NCBI RefSeq assembly: GCF_014850975.1 | Contig: NZ_JACXST010000001.1 | Span: 1 to 64,000, forward strand | Direction: 5' to 3' | DNA from: Methylomonas fluvii | GTDB lineage: Bacteria; Pseudomonadota; Gammaproteobacteria; Methylococcales; Methylomonadaceae | Length of the DNA: 64,000 nt | In this document: positions 18,226 through 26,801 of the stretch, piece by piece | Position numbering within the stretch: position 1 is the first letter of the stretch | Layout of the letters: every line of letters begins with the position of its first letter | The notes under the pieces: generated by a model | Told to the model about the DNA's origin: nothing | The model's input: the letters and a program-made list of their open reading frames with translations, nothing else | Databases searched by the model: none | Translations under genes and position numbers: made by a program

Positions 18226-18738
18226 TCAGGGCATTTGTTTTCCTAATCGATTCACTGGACTTTCATCTTCAGCGGTATCGACGCTGGATCGTTTCTCCGG
18301 TGGACGTTGCTCGACTTGTAAAGGAATCAAAGACGAACTGGCGGTTGGTGCCGCCTTGCCGACCATCCAGCGCCGAGGTTCCAGTTCGGTGTAGACATAG
18401 TTGGACACCATCAAATCGCCGTCTGCATCTTCCCAAGGCGCGATCCAGATGCGCATGACCTGCGAGGGCGTGCGAATCGGCGTAGGATCTTCGATCTTGG
18501 GCACGGGTTGTTGTAACGGAGGTGCGAATGCCTGTTTTGACATTGGCTCTGATTCCTGGCTGGTTTCGAGAGGCGCTTCCTTTATCGCCGTATTGGTCAC
18601 CTGGTAGACCTGCGTCGTAGATAGACAGCTGGGTTCGTCCGGCATGCCTTTACAGCCGTAGTCGGTGGCGCAGCCGGTGGTGACGGCGATCATCAGTACA
18701 CTGAGGCTATAAATAGAAAACTGATGAAAGCGTTTCAT
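18226..18738 (-). CDS. traV: TraV, outer-membrane lipoprotein of the T4SS core
   Basis: A 170-residue lipoprotein with lipobox VTTGC near residue 23, then the TraV pattern of paired cysteines (YGCKGMPDEPSC). The C-terminal part carries the TraV strand APWEDADGDLMV and a W in the RRWMVG segment. TraV (VirB7-like) forms the outer-membrane core complex with TraK and TraB. Its start overlaps the stop of the dsbC-like gene (ATGA). Confidence 0.85.
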   Translation of the reverse strand: MKRFHQFSIYSLSVLMIAVTTGCATDYGCKGMPDEPSCLSTTQVYQVTNTAIKEAPLETSQESEPMSKQAFAPPLQQPVPKIEDPTPIRTPSQVMRIWIAPWEDADGDLMVSNYVYTELEPRRWMVGKAAPTASSSLIPLQVEQRPPEKRSSVDTAEDESPVNRLGKQMP

Positions 18739-19559
18739 GGCTTTTTCTCCGTGGCGTTTGTGTTTTGTGCGTTTATATCGGGCGTTGTTGCCAGACTGGG
18801 CGACGGTTTCGGTTTATCGGCCAACCAATCGGCTAACACCTCGGGTGCGCCACTGTGAGTGCGGCCGTCAGGAGCAATCAGAAATGGCACACCCTTCAAA
18901 TCGAATAACTTGGCGGTGACCACGGCTTTTTGCAGCGGCTCTTTGTTGCACTGAACCGGTGGTTCGGTCGGCAAGCCCGCGTAATCCTGTTTCAACAGTC
19001 GGTCGCGCACGGTGTCTTTGGCTTTTGTCTCGTTGGTTTCCAACTGACACGCCAGTTGCACGACGATGTTTTGCGATTCGGGGCCGAGGATGGGGACCAT
19101 TACCAGTTTGAAGGTGTACTGGTCTTGTAAGGCTTGCAGGTCTTTCATGACTTTGCCGCAGTAGGGGCAGCGCGGATCGATGAACACCAACACTTGGGCT
19201 TTGCCGTGACCAATGGTCACGGCACCGAGGTCGTCAGCCTTGAGCTTCATCCGGGACAGGTCGATGCGGTTGGCAATGCGATCGATATCCGCCAGCTCCT
19301 TGATCTCCTGTTGGGTCCAGATGTCCATCAATTTGCCGCCATAAAAGGCAAAGCGGCCGTTACTGGAAATAAACACCGCCTGCTCGCCGGACTTGACCAT
19401 TTTGAGACCTGAGATCGGTAAGTCCTGCATGCCGTCGATCTTGATCGACAAAAGGCCTGCGGCAATGTCCGAGATGGGCGGTTTTGACGGGTTGGCGGCG
19501 AAGGCTGTTGAAGTGACTAACAGTGATGCCAGCAGCAAACGGGTTTGGCGTAGAGACAT
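18735..19559 (-). CDS. dsbC: DsbC-like thiol:disulphide isomerase of the tra operon
   Basis: A 274-residue periplasmic protein with a signal peptide (ending near AFAA), a DsbC-like N-terminal dimerisation part, and a thioredoxin-fold domain with active site CPYC near residue 131 and a cis-proline in KGVPFLI. It probably shuffles disulphides in cysteine-rich Tra proteins such as TraN and TraU. DsbC-type genes in this position are typical of SXT/IncA/C-type transfer operons. A 26-bp gap separates it from traB. The C-terminus has a proline/asparagine-rich tail. Confidence 0.9.
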   Translation of the reverse strand: MSLRQTRLLLASLLVTSTAFAANPSKPPISDIAAGLLSIKIDGMQDLPISGLKMVKSGEQAVFISSNGRFAFYGGKLMDIWTQQEIKELADIDRIANRIDLSRMKLKADDLGAVTIGHGKAQVLVFIDPRCPYCGKVMKDLQALQDQYTFKLVMVPILGPESQNIVVQLACQLETNETKAKDTVRDRLLKQDYAGLPTEPPVQCNKEPLQKAVVTAKLFDLKGVPFLIAPDGRTHSGAPEVLADWLADKPKPSPSLATTPDINAQNTNATEKKP

Positions 19560-19585
19560 AAATAGATTCCGTGTTTTAATGAAAA

Positions 19586-20965
19586 TCAGCTTTGGGTTTT
19601 CAGCTTCAGCGCCGTGCCTTTTTGCACGATGAAGTTGACTTGGCGAGTCGCATCGACTTCGATGACCGGATAAATCTCTTCGGCCATGTCCATGTAAAAA
19701 TGCGACAGCCGTTCCATCGCATAGCCAGCACCTTTCAATGCGCCGCCTTCCATCGATTGCGAGGAAAAGGCACTTTGGAATGGTGTGGTACCGGATAGCG
19801 CACCCAGGCCGCCGGTCATCAGCACCGGAATCTGGTTACGACCGAAGGCATCGGAAAAGCCGCGCAGGAAACCCGCCATCATCGATTGGGCGAGTAGCGC
19901 ACCTTGTTTGGATACCACCCGGCCACGCACCCCGTTTTTGCCGTCTTCGCCGGTGGCATAGGCATTCATGGGCACTTCGATCACGCCACCGTCCTGGCGC
20001 ACACAGGAAAAGGTCTCGCCGCGAAAGTAGGCCCGCTCAGCGCTCAAGTCGCCAAAGCCGGCGGCCAGCAAAAAGCACTCGCGCACATCGGCATGGAATC
20101 GGTTGGGCAGAATGGCTTCCTTCTTGATCCGGAACAGCACCGGCATCGGCTCTTTCTTGGCTTTGCGCCCGGTTGGCGCATCAAGACCATTTAGCAATAC
20201 GCCGGTCAAAATGCTGCCGGCAGGGATAAAGACGTCGCTGTTGGCATGACCTGACTGCGACTGGCCGTGAGCATTGGCCGCCGCCGTGTCTTTGTCTTTA
20301 CCATTGGCTTGGTCAGCGCCTTCCTGGATGACTCGAATCTGCATCGCCGCCGGCGCCTGACTATTGGCTCGGCCTCCCGAGACGCCGGGATTACCGGGTA
20401 TCGGTCCGGGCACAGCGGCTTGCTCGAACACGCGGTTGAGATCGTCTTGTCCGTTGTCGAATGGAGGGTTGTTTGGGCGGCGGTTTGACGCTCTTCCCAA
20501 TGTTGATGGATCCAATGGGAGTTGATTGATGTCGCCTGGGGTGGCGGTCGCTGTCGGTGTGGCCGCTTTGTTCTTCAACGACTCGACTTCACCGGTGACG
20601 GCTTGGAGTTTGGCTTCATAGGCCTCGCGCTCTGCGCTGGTCCATTGTTTGAAGCGGATTTCGTCGGATAGCTGTTCTCGCTTTTGTTGTTCTTCGATCG
20701 CAGCCAACCGGCGAGCTTGTTCGTCGTTTTTCTGCTGCAGATCGCGCAATTGTGCCGAAATGCCGTCGATACCCAGTGAACGGGGATCGCTATCGGTCAA
20801 AATATGTTGGATGGTGGCCTGCTTGCTCAGCGGTTTGCTGACTTCCGGGGTGATGGTCGCCAGTGCGATGATGACCGCTAACACTACGGTACCGATGCCG
20901 CCGACGGCCAAATTGCGTTTGGCAGCCGGACTCAAGCGTGTCCACCAGGTATCGACGCTGACCAT
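19586..20965 (-). CDS. traB: TraB, VirB10-like channel protein
   Basis: About 459 residues. An N-terminal transmembrane helix (GGIGTVVLAVIIALATI) is followed by a coiled coil of Q/E/R residues (~75-125), a proline-rich linker, and the TraB/VirB10 beta-barrel domain (for example IPAGSILTGVLLNGLDAPTG). TraB spans both membranes in the core complex. The start at 20965 was picked because its ATG overlaps the traK stop (TAATG) with GGAGG upstream; a longer in-frame extension covers traK and is not credible. Confidence 0.92.
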   Translation of the reverse strand: MVSVDTWWTRLSPAAKRNLAVGGIGTVVLAVIIALATITPEVSKPLSKQATIQHILTDSDPRSLGIDGISAQLRDLQQKNDEQARRLAAIEEQQKREQLSDEIRFKQWTSAEREAYEAKLQAVTGEVESLKNKAATPTATATPGDINQLPLDPSTLGRASNRRPNNPPFDNGQDDLNRVFEQAAVPGPIPGNPGVSGGRANSQAPAAMQIRVIQEGADQANGKDKDTAAANAHGQSQSGHANSDVFIPAGSILTGVLLNGLDAPTGRKAKKEPMPVLFRIKKEAILPNRFHADVRECFLLAAGFGDLSAERAYFRGETFSCVRQDGGVIEVPMNAYATGEDGKNGVRGRVVSKQGALLAQSMMAGFLRGFSDAFGRNQIPVLMTGGLGALSGTTPFQSAFSSQSMEGGALKGAGYAMERLSHFYMDMAEEIYPVIEVDATRQVNFIVQKGTALKLKTQS

Positions 20966-21942
20966 TAGGGTTGACCTCCGCCCAGTAATGAAGGCCGCAA
21001 ACTGGATGACGCCTCTGGCGATTGTCGGACCACGACATACAATTCGGTGGCTTCCTGGGGCTTCAATACCACGTTGGGCCAGGCCGAAACGGCGAGCACG
21101 TCCTGTTGCGTCGTCGCGCAACCGCGTTCGTCGAACTCGAGCATGTCGCCGCCGGTATTTTTAGCTAGTCCCACCAGAATCAGCCTGTCCTGGCCTTCCA
21201 GAACTTGGCCGGTTTTAATCTGTACGCGCTCTTGCAGGCAGTGAATCTGTTCCTGCGGCTTCGGTTCGCGGAGTGAATAACCGGCTGGGGTCTTTTGCAA
21301 ACCCAAATCCCGAAACAATGCTTTTAGCTGGCTGATGTAGGCTTGTTCCTGTTGGCTTGAGGTTCGACTTGAGCCATCGGCGCGTTGCCATTGGTTCAGC
21401 AATTGGTAGCTGTCCTTATCCAGATCGAGGTGGATTTCCCGCGCCGGAATGCGTTTGGGAATCAGGGTGAGCGATAGCGCAATGTCCTGGTTGTCGCCGG
21501 GGGTGATGTATAAGGTCACTGGCGTTTCGTCGGCGGTGGCGACATAAACGATTTTGCCTTTGGTACTAGTGGTGGCCTGGCTGGTGGTCGTAACCACCGG
21601 ATGTTCGAACGGTGTGACCAGACGATTCAAGTGGCCGACCGCAATCGGCATCAGTTCGTTGATGCTGGGTTTAACCGCGATATGCTGGGGACCGATTGAT
21701 GTGTTTGATGCTGCGTTTGACGCTGCCGCTTGCTGTTTGGCGGCTTTCAAGACGCTGGCATCAACCGGCGGTAACTCGATACCTAAGTCGGGCTGAGACG
21801 GTACAACGGGTTGTGATGGCGATGAGGATGACTCTTCGGCCACGCTGGTGACCGGTGGTAATACCGTCACCGGTAAATCATCGCTGGCCCAAGCGCCATT
21901 GGCGAGGGAAAGGAATAACCAGGGGTGCAACAATCGTTTCAT
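20965..21942 (-). CDS. traK: TraK, VirB9-like secretin of the T4SS core
   Basis: A 325-residue exported protein with a signal peptide (ending near NGAWA). The central part has beta-rich TraK-like segments (VTLYITPGDNQDIALSLTLIP) and the C-terminus ends in a NVVLKPQEATELYVVVR strand. TraK is the VirB9 analogue that joins TraV and TraB in the periplasm. Start and stop are coupled to traE (ATGA) and traB (TAATG). Confidence 0.88.
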   Translation of the reverse strand: MKRLLHPWLFLSLANGAWASDDLPVTVLPPVTSVAEESSSSPSQPVVPSQPDLGIELPPVDASVLKAAKQQAAASNAASNTSIGPQHIAVKPSINELMPIAVGHLNRLVTPFEHPVVTTTSQATTSTKGKIVYVATADETPVTLYITPGDNQDIALSLTLIPKRIPAREIHLDLDKDSYQLLNQWQRADGSSRTSSQQEQAYISQLKALFRDLGLQKTPAGYSLREPKPQEQIHCLQERVQIKTGQVLEGQDRLILVGLAKNTGGDMLEFDERGCATTQQDVLAVSAWPNVVLKPQEATELYVVVRQSPEASSSLRPSLLGGGQP

Positions 21943-22550
21943 GGTTTAGCCTCATGCGGTTGGCCTTGAGTGTCTTGCAAACGGGCCAGGGTTCTGGGGG
22001 AATCCGGATACACGTCGATGTATTCCAGGCGGGGCCGATAATTTTTGATGGCGATGATGAATTCGTAGGTACGGAGCTTTACGTCCGGTTTGGAACTGGG
22101 GCCCTGGCTTTTCAGTTCGCCGCTGACGAAGACTTTGTTGGTCTCGGCTTCGTAGTCGACGTGACGCGGGGTGAAACTGATCGCGACCCGATCCATTTTG
22201 ATAGCCTTGATTTGATCGCTCATGGCATCCAGGACACTGCGGTAAATATCCGGCGCCAATAGCGGCTCGACGGCGGTTTTCAAAAAATCGGCATTGGCTG
22301 GCGTGGTGTTGCCAAGGAGTTCAGCCAGGAACAAGCCCCAGGACTCTTTGAACTCGCTGGATGCCTGACTGCGTGTGACCTCGACTTCCTGTGTCAAGCT
22401 CGGCGGTACCAGGATGATGCTGCGTTCGGTGCGCCAAGCGGCCAGCGAAGTGATCACGCAAATCACCAGCAAGCCAATGATGATGACGCGGCTAAATCGA
22501 TTCTCGGTCTCGTGCCCGTCCCAGGTTTGCAGAAAATCCGACCATCTCAT
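21939..22550 (-). CDS. traE: TraE, VirB5-position inner-membrane pilus assembly protein
   Basis: A 203-residue protein with one N-terminal transmembrane segment (VIIIGLLVICVITSLAAW) and a periplasmic domain of the TraE family, required for pilus assembly. A YEFIIAIKNYRPRLEYIDVY strand lies near the end. The ATG at 22550 overlaps the traL stop (ATGA). An in-frame ATG 66 bases upstream would overlap traL further and was set aside. Confidence 0.9.
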   Translation of the reverse strand: MRWSDFLQTWDGHETENRFSRVIIIGLLVICVITSLAAWRTERSIILVPPSLTQEVEVTRSQASSEFKESWGLFLAELLGNTTPANADFLKTAVEPLLAPDIYRSVLDAMSDQIKAIKMDRVAISFTPRHVDYEAETNKVFVSGELKSQGPSSKPDVKLRTYEFIIAIKNYRPRLEYIDVYPDSPRTLARLQDTQGQPHEAKP

Positions 22551-22828
22551 GGCAGGAACCGGCAGATGTAGGGGTTGGGGATGGTCTGCGCGCGACTCGG
22601 CAACAAACCCAGCCAATACAGCGCATGCAAGGTATAGCCGTCAGGCCGGTTATCGCGGAAACGCCGGTAAAACTTGACTGCGATGAGTCCAAGCGCCAAG
22701 CCTGGAATAAATTGATCGATTAACATGCCGGTCAGCATGCTCACCATGAAGGGTACGATCTCGTCCGCACTCCACAGCAAAATGTGGATGGGATCGTCTA
22801 TCGATTGGGGGATTGCAACGGGTTCCAT
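22547..22828 (-). CDS. traL: TraL, small inner-membrane pilus assembly protein
   Basis: A 93-residue TraL family protein, first gene of the main transfer operon. Two hydrophobic segments (FMVSMLTGMLIDQFIPGLALG region) and an aromatic-rich C-terminus (LHALYWLGLLP) match TraL. A GGAGG ribosome site lies 6 bases before the ATG. The promoter region with the shared palindrome starts about 57 bp upstream. Confidence 0.9.
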   Translation of the reverse strand: MEPVAIPQSIDDPIHILLWSADEIVPFMVSMLTGMLIDQFIPGLALGLIAVKFYRRFRDNRPDGYTLHALYWLGLLPSRAQTIPNPYICRFLP

Positions 22829-22885
22829 AATGACCTCCGGTTGGGATGGTCATTATTGTGAAGAGAATTTTCGGGAGGTCGTTTT

Positions 22886-22913
22886 CGAAATCGCGATAAT
22901 TATTGCGATTTCG
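22886..22913 (-). promoter_or_regulatory. 28-bp palindromic operator upstream of traL operon (copy 1)
   Basis: A 28-bp palindrome with half-site CGAAATCGCGATAA and one mismatch between arms. On the minus strand a TTTGCC hexamer starts 13 bp before it and, after a 17-bp spacer, ATAATT in the palindrome centre could serve as -10. A bound dimer would therefore cover the promoter. The sequence is the exact reverse complement of copy 2 before traI. The protein that binds is unknown. Confidence 0.75.
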
Positions 22914-23038
22914 TTAATTGGGCAAAAAAAGTTTGAAATTTGTATTGGATTTGATCTGTTCGAGGTCCAACGCGATCGGCCAATTTCAGACCGTCGAGGT
23001 TCATTTTGCAGGGCCGGTTTATGCCTGAAACCAGTTGT

Positions 23039-24361
23039 TTAAGTTAAAGTTGCGGAACACGCCGCTGACTCTTGTTCGAGCATGTTTTCTGAATTAAATA
23101 GCCCGCGGAAAGCGTCGTCCCAGTATTTACTTTCCTGCCTGGTAAACACGTAAGTAGAGCCACTATTGGTGACAACATTTTCACTCGGCGAGGACATCGC
23201 TCCTCGGCTAAGAAATCCAATTCCTACGACATGATCCCGATCAATGGCATTCGAAAGGAACTTGCTGGCCCAACAGAGGAGTGAGGTCGGAGCGTTACCC
23301 GGTGTTTTATCGTGTTCCGCTAGGTTCACCATGCTTTCTGGTGAAATGCCGTTGAATTCTAGCAAAATCATTCTCGGGCGATTTCCTGTCAGTTGCTTCG
23401 TTGCTGCTTTCTTAACCGTTTTCTGAATGGCGTCGAACAACGTGTCATCCCGCTTACTCTGAATGACGCAAATGACCGCGACGCCTTCCTTTATCCCTCT
23501 AACCATGACCTGACGATTACAGGTGCCGGTAATCGAGTCGATCAATTCGCGCTCGCCTTGGCTGGCATTGTTCCAGTTAATGCGGTGGAGGAGTTGGGCA
23601 TCAAAATCACGGATAGCAATTTCCGCTTGTGGATATGTTTGGCTCTGACCAGACAAGATTGTTCTAGCGACAAGCTTTGATAACTCCTTACGTTCGGCGA
23701 ACCTGGTCGGCAATTTGTCGGGCAGCGTTAATACTATCGACAATCCATCGTGCAGATATCGGGTTACAGTCTTGAGATCCGGCTGCATAAGATGCCAGAA
23801 GTCGAGCGCATGCCGAGTGCTGATTTGCCGACCTTTTCCTTCTGAAATAGCCTTACACTCTACTTCCAAACCCGATGATTCAATATCCTTCACTAGTAAA
23901 TCGTAAGTGTCCCCTTCTGCTTCCAATTCTGGCCATCCCAGTTGGTAGCCTAATTTAGTGAAATGTAGCGCAACTGTGAATTCGAGTTGCAATGCGCGCA
24001 TATCCTCAGGATTTTGAAATGCGCCTTGGATTCTCCCGATTGTCCTCGTACGATTGGTGGCTTCCATACTTTCTAACATGCTAAGGCAGTGGGATGCGAA
24101 TGCCATCGCTGGATAGATGGGAAATAAGTCCATTTGGCCAACGGGTAATCTCCCGTAATGCAAAAGCAAGTCGCTGCAGCAACTAAGTTGGTAAGCAATT
24201 TCGTTTTCCTGGTGATGGTAATCTCTCAAAAATTGGTTACCCAAAATCTCCTCGTTAAGCTTTTTGACGCGCCTGCGCCAGTGTCTATCTCCAATGATGT
24301 CTCGGAATTTACGGAACAAATCATCTAACTCATAGTCGTGTATAGACGCTTTTAAGTGCAT
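23039..24361 (-). CDS. Unknown protein with PD-(D/E)XK-like nuclease motif
   Basis: A 440-residue soluble protein I do not recognise as a named family. Residues ~125-168 contain LEFTVALHFTKLGYQLGWPE, then TYDLLV and LEVECKAIS. The order E...D...ExK is the core of PD-(D/E)XK nucleases. The C-terminal part has alternating hydrophobic strands (PRMILLEFNGI) but no clear motif. A GGGGGG tract upstream supports the ATG at 24361. It follows a 77-residue gene by 15 bp, so the two probably form an operon. Its place in accessory cargo beside a TIR gene suggests defence, which is inference. Confidence 0.6.
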   Translation of the reverse strand: MHLKASIHDYELDDLFRKFRDIIGDRHWRRRVKKLNEEILGNQFLRDYHHQENEIAYQLSCCSDLLLHYGRLPVGQMDLFPIYPAMAFASHCLSMLESMEATNRTRTIGRIQGAFQNPEDMRALQLEFTVALHFTKLGYQLGWPELEAEGDTYDLLVKDIESSGLEVECKAISEGKGRQISTRHALDFWHLMQPDLKTVTRYLHDGLSIVLTLPDKLPTRFAERKELSKLVARTILSGQSQTYPQAEIAIRDFDAQLLHRINWNNASQGERELIDSITGTCNRQVMVRGIKEGVAVICVIQSKRDDTLFDAIQKTVKKAATKQLTGNRPRMILLEFNGISPESMVNLAEHDKTPGNAPTSLLCWASKFLSNAIDRDHVVGIGFLSRGAMSSPSENVVTNSGSTYVFTRQESKYWDDAFRGLFNSENMLEQESAACSATLT

Positions 24362-24376
24362 TTGTATTTACCCCCC

Positions 24377-24610
24377 TTATGCATTGTCTTTTGCAAATTG
24401 GTGCATGCGGTTTTTAACGTCTTCCCAGGCTTTCCATGCCTCATCGAACTTAGACAATTCATTGTTATTTGGGTTTTTGTTTGAGACTCCTTGGGCAAAA
24501 GCCGCAAATTTCTGATTGACGCTAGAAAAAGCCTTGAAATAGGCTTCACGTGCCTTTTCTTGTTCTTCACAGAGTTTTTGCCATTCAGCGTAAACATCGT
24601 TTTGGCTCAT
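24377..24610 (-). CDS. Small helical hypothetical protein
   Basis: A 77-residue, charged, largely helical protein (EQEKAREAYFKAF, WKAWEDVKNRMHQF) with no known motif. The ATG at 24610 has GGAG ten bases upstream; a longer frame starting at 24736 lacks such support. It is followed within 15 bp by the PD-(D/E)XK-like gene and is probably cotranscribed with it. It could be a partner or antidote of that protein, but nothing in the sequence proves it. Confidence 0.55.
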   Translation of the reverse strand: MSQNDVYAEWQKLCEEQEKAREAYFKAFSSVNQKFAAFAQGVSNKNPNNNELSKFDEAWKAWEDVKNRMHQFAKDNA

Positions 24611-24779
24611 ATTTAGAGACTCCTTGGTAACTCGTACGGCAGCTAGCACCAAGCATAACCCACGTAGAGAAGCGAAGTCGTTGATGCGATGGTTATGGGC
24701 GTTGGCGAAAAATAAGGACTCCATGTTATTGAGCATAACAACCTATCGGATTCTTCTGCACGATTGAACGTAGATCGTG

Positions 24780-26081
24780 TCAGCTCTTGAGCATCCCTAT
24801 CAACAATTCGGCGATCTGCTCGGGAGATTTCTCGGCGAGGGAAACGTAGCCGATGGTTGGAGACAAACCATCGATATCTACGTCTTCAACTTTCACCGGC
24901 AAAATATAGGCATTGCCACGTTCCTGGAGTGCTCGTGCTGTCGCGCTCTTGCGTTCATGCGTCGTCCACATCCGATCGGCGTATTCCCGCGATAGGAACA
25001 TGACGCAGTACCTGGATTCCTTGCGGTAAATGCGGTCAAACGTCGCTACAAGATCCTTGCCCCAAAGTTGTTCTGGGTAGAAATTGTCGTAGAAGACGCT
25101 GAAGCCATGCTCCTTGAGAATCGTGGCGATCTTCTCGGCCAACAGACGCTCGGGACCAGCAAATGAGAACGCTACGTCGTATTGGAATCCGGTTATTGAT
25201 TGAGTGATGGTCATAGGATTGGGTGCGGCTGCTACAGCTTTTGGCGTGGCGGCTCGGGGTGCAGCTATTTGCTTTGCTGGAAGAAAGGTCATCCCCCACG
25301 GTTCTTGGATTGCATGCGCTTCCAACAGTCCCTTGATTCCCGCAGCAAAGTGGGTGGCATGGGCATCGAACCATCGATGAGCGAGTTCGGCGTTTGATCC
25401 AAAGAAATCATCCCCTCGCTTCTCGAATGGGGTGAATCGCCACCAACAGCCCTCGAAGTCATACTCCGGGCAATCGGCAAACCAGTTGAATCCGCCAAGA
25501 AAGTCGATGACCGACTGAAATTCTTCTGAGAGCGGCATGTGTTTGGCGCGGTAATGGGTTGTCCATCCCTTGTCACTGCCGCCTTCGATCCATGTAAAGA
25601 CGAAACGGAAAAACTCATCTTCGCTTTCCTTCATCTTTTCGGCTTTGGGCGAGGTATGCCCGTCGCCACGGCAATAGAGATTCGGGCGAGCCCGTCGGGT
25701 GGCCGGCTTGCCATAAAAGAATCCCCAGCCCTCGGGCTGCTCGACGAACAGACCGCAGTTCTCCAGGTGCGAGATGGCCTTCTGGAAAATTTGAAAGGAC
25801 TTGTCGATGTCGGCGCTTAGCCCTTTGAGGTTCAGCCCTTCCGGAACTTGTCGGCAGAAGCATTCGCTGCCATGGAAGGCACACACAGAACGGTTGAAGC
25901 CCAGTAGAGAAAGGAAATCAGTTGTCTGAAAGCCTGAAGTTGAATAGCTATTTGGCCTAGCATGCAGTGTGTCGGCCAAATTATCTTTACCATTCTGTAG
26001 TCGAACCGAGATGTAGTTGATGCCGTCCCCGGTATGGTTACCGATTACCGTTGTTTTGAGCGCCGAATGAAGGTTTTTCAT
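24780..26081 (-). CDS. TIR-domain protein, probable defence effector
   Basis: A 433-residue protein. Residues ~301-432 form a TIR domain (YDVAFSFAGPERL, FYDNFYPEQLWGKDL, YCVMFLSREYA) with the likely catalytic glutamate E376 in WTTHERKSA; TIR domains of this type often cleave NAD+. The first ~270 residues are aromatic- and charge-rich and have no motif I can name; they may sense a trigger. An Ala/Pro linker (~271-290) separates the parts. A GAGGAA ribosome site precedes the ATG. No Thoeris ThsA or other known partner gene is adjacent, so it may act alone or with the neighbouring genes. Confidence 0.8.
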   Translation of the reverse strand: MKNLHSALKTTVIGNHTGDGINYISVRLQNGKDNLADTLHARPNSYSTSGFQTTDFLSLLGFNRSVCAFHGSECFCRQVPEGLNLKGLSADIDKSFQIFQKAISHLENCGLFVEQPEGWGFFYGKPATRRARPNLYCRGDGHTSPKAEKMKESEDEFFRFVFTWIEGGSDKGWTTHYRAKHMPLSEEFQSVIDFLGGFNWFADCPEYDFEGCWWRFTPFEKRGDDFFGSNAELAHRWFDAHATHFAAGIKGLLEAHAIQEPWGMTFLPAKQIAAPRAATPKAVAAAPNPMTITQSITGFQYDVAFSFAGPERLLAEKIATILKEHGFSVFYDNFYPEQLWGKDLVATFDRIYRKESRYCVMFLSREYADRMWTTHERKSATARALQERGNAYILPVKVEDVDIDGLSPTIGYVSLAEKSPEQIAELLIGMLKS

Positions 26082-26428
26082 CGTTCCTCGCTTACACGAT
26101 TTTTTGCCAACCTCGAATTGGTGGCGTCAAATTTAGCAATGGATGACCAGCAGAGCCTTTCATAAATAGCAGAATGTCAAAGAGACGTCCTGGTTCGTTA
26201 GCCAACCAAAGATACCGACTTGCTGACGCCGCACCTCTAAGCAATGCTTCGTTTATGACTGGTAACGATCAAATCGCTGTCATTGAATCACTTTGGGCGA
26301 CAGACCGCAACGTGTCGATTGTGAGAATTCTCACTCGCCAAAATCCCATGGTATCGACATTTCCTAAACCGAATCAGTGAACTTCGCATTCGGTATAGAT
26401 GGCGGTACTAAATCAGAACGACTGGAGG
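26082..26428. other. Intergenic region with a 14-bp palindrome
   Basis: No convincing gene: a 68-codon frame here lacks a ribosome site and motifs. It holds a perfect palindrome GTGAGAATTCTCAC at 26321-26334, which could be an operator. The region lies upstream of the TIR gene and downstream of the IHF-like gene on the minus strand, so it probably contains the TIR promoter. Confidence 0.4.
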
Positions 26429-26737
26429 CTAGTCCTTAATCAATGGAAAACGGTTACTAGAAAGGGACACACGCTCACGTAAATCCAGTCCTGGTTTGAA
26501 GTGGGTGGAATGCCGAATGGGCAAACTCACTTGTTCGCCTGTCTTAGGGTTGCGCCCTATACGAGCGGCTCGCTGAATAACCGAGAACCCACCAAACCCA
26601 CGAATTTCAATTCGTTCACCTTGTGCCAAATGATTGGTCATCGTATCGATAGTGATATTAATGGCCATTTCGACATCGCGTTGCAGTAAATGAGGCAATC
26701 TAAGGCTAATGTGTTCGATGAGCTGGGATTTCGTCAT
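26429..26737 (-). CDS. IHF-beta-like DNA-bending protein
   Basis: A 102-residue HU/IHF family protein closer to IhfB than HU: MTKSQLIEHI start, QGERIEIRGFGGF, GRNPKTGEQV and HFKPGLDLRERV. It carries about ten extra residues at the C-terminus. IHF normally works as an alpha/beta dimer; no alpha gene is in the window, so it may pair with host IhfA or act as a homodimer. It may shape oriT, oriV or the tra promoters; inference. Confidence 0.85.
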   Translation of the reverse strand: MTKSQLIEHISLRLPHLLQRDVEMAINITIDTMTNHLAQGERIEIRGFGGFSVIQRAARIGRNPKTGEQVSLPIRHSTHFKPGLDLRERVSLSSNRFPLIKD

Positions 26738-26801
26738 TCTCGGGTATCTGTTAAATGAGTCGTTTGTGGTAAAGGACCATCGGAACTGTTGGAGCTATCC
26801 T

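Noticed and set aside
26174-26380. 68-codon frame on the plus strand
   Set aside because: No ribosome site, motif or neighbour coupling; treated as non-coding.
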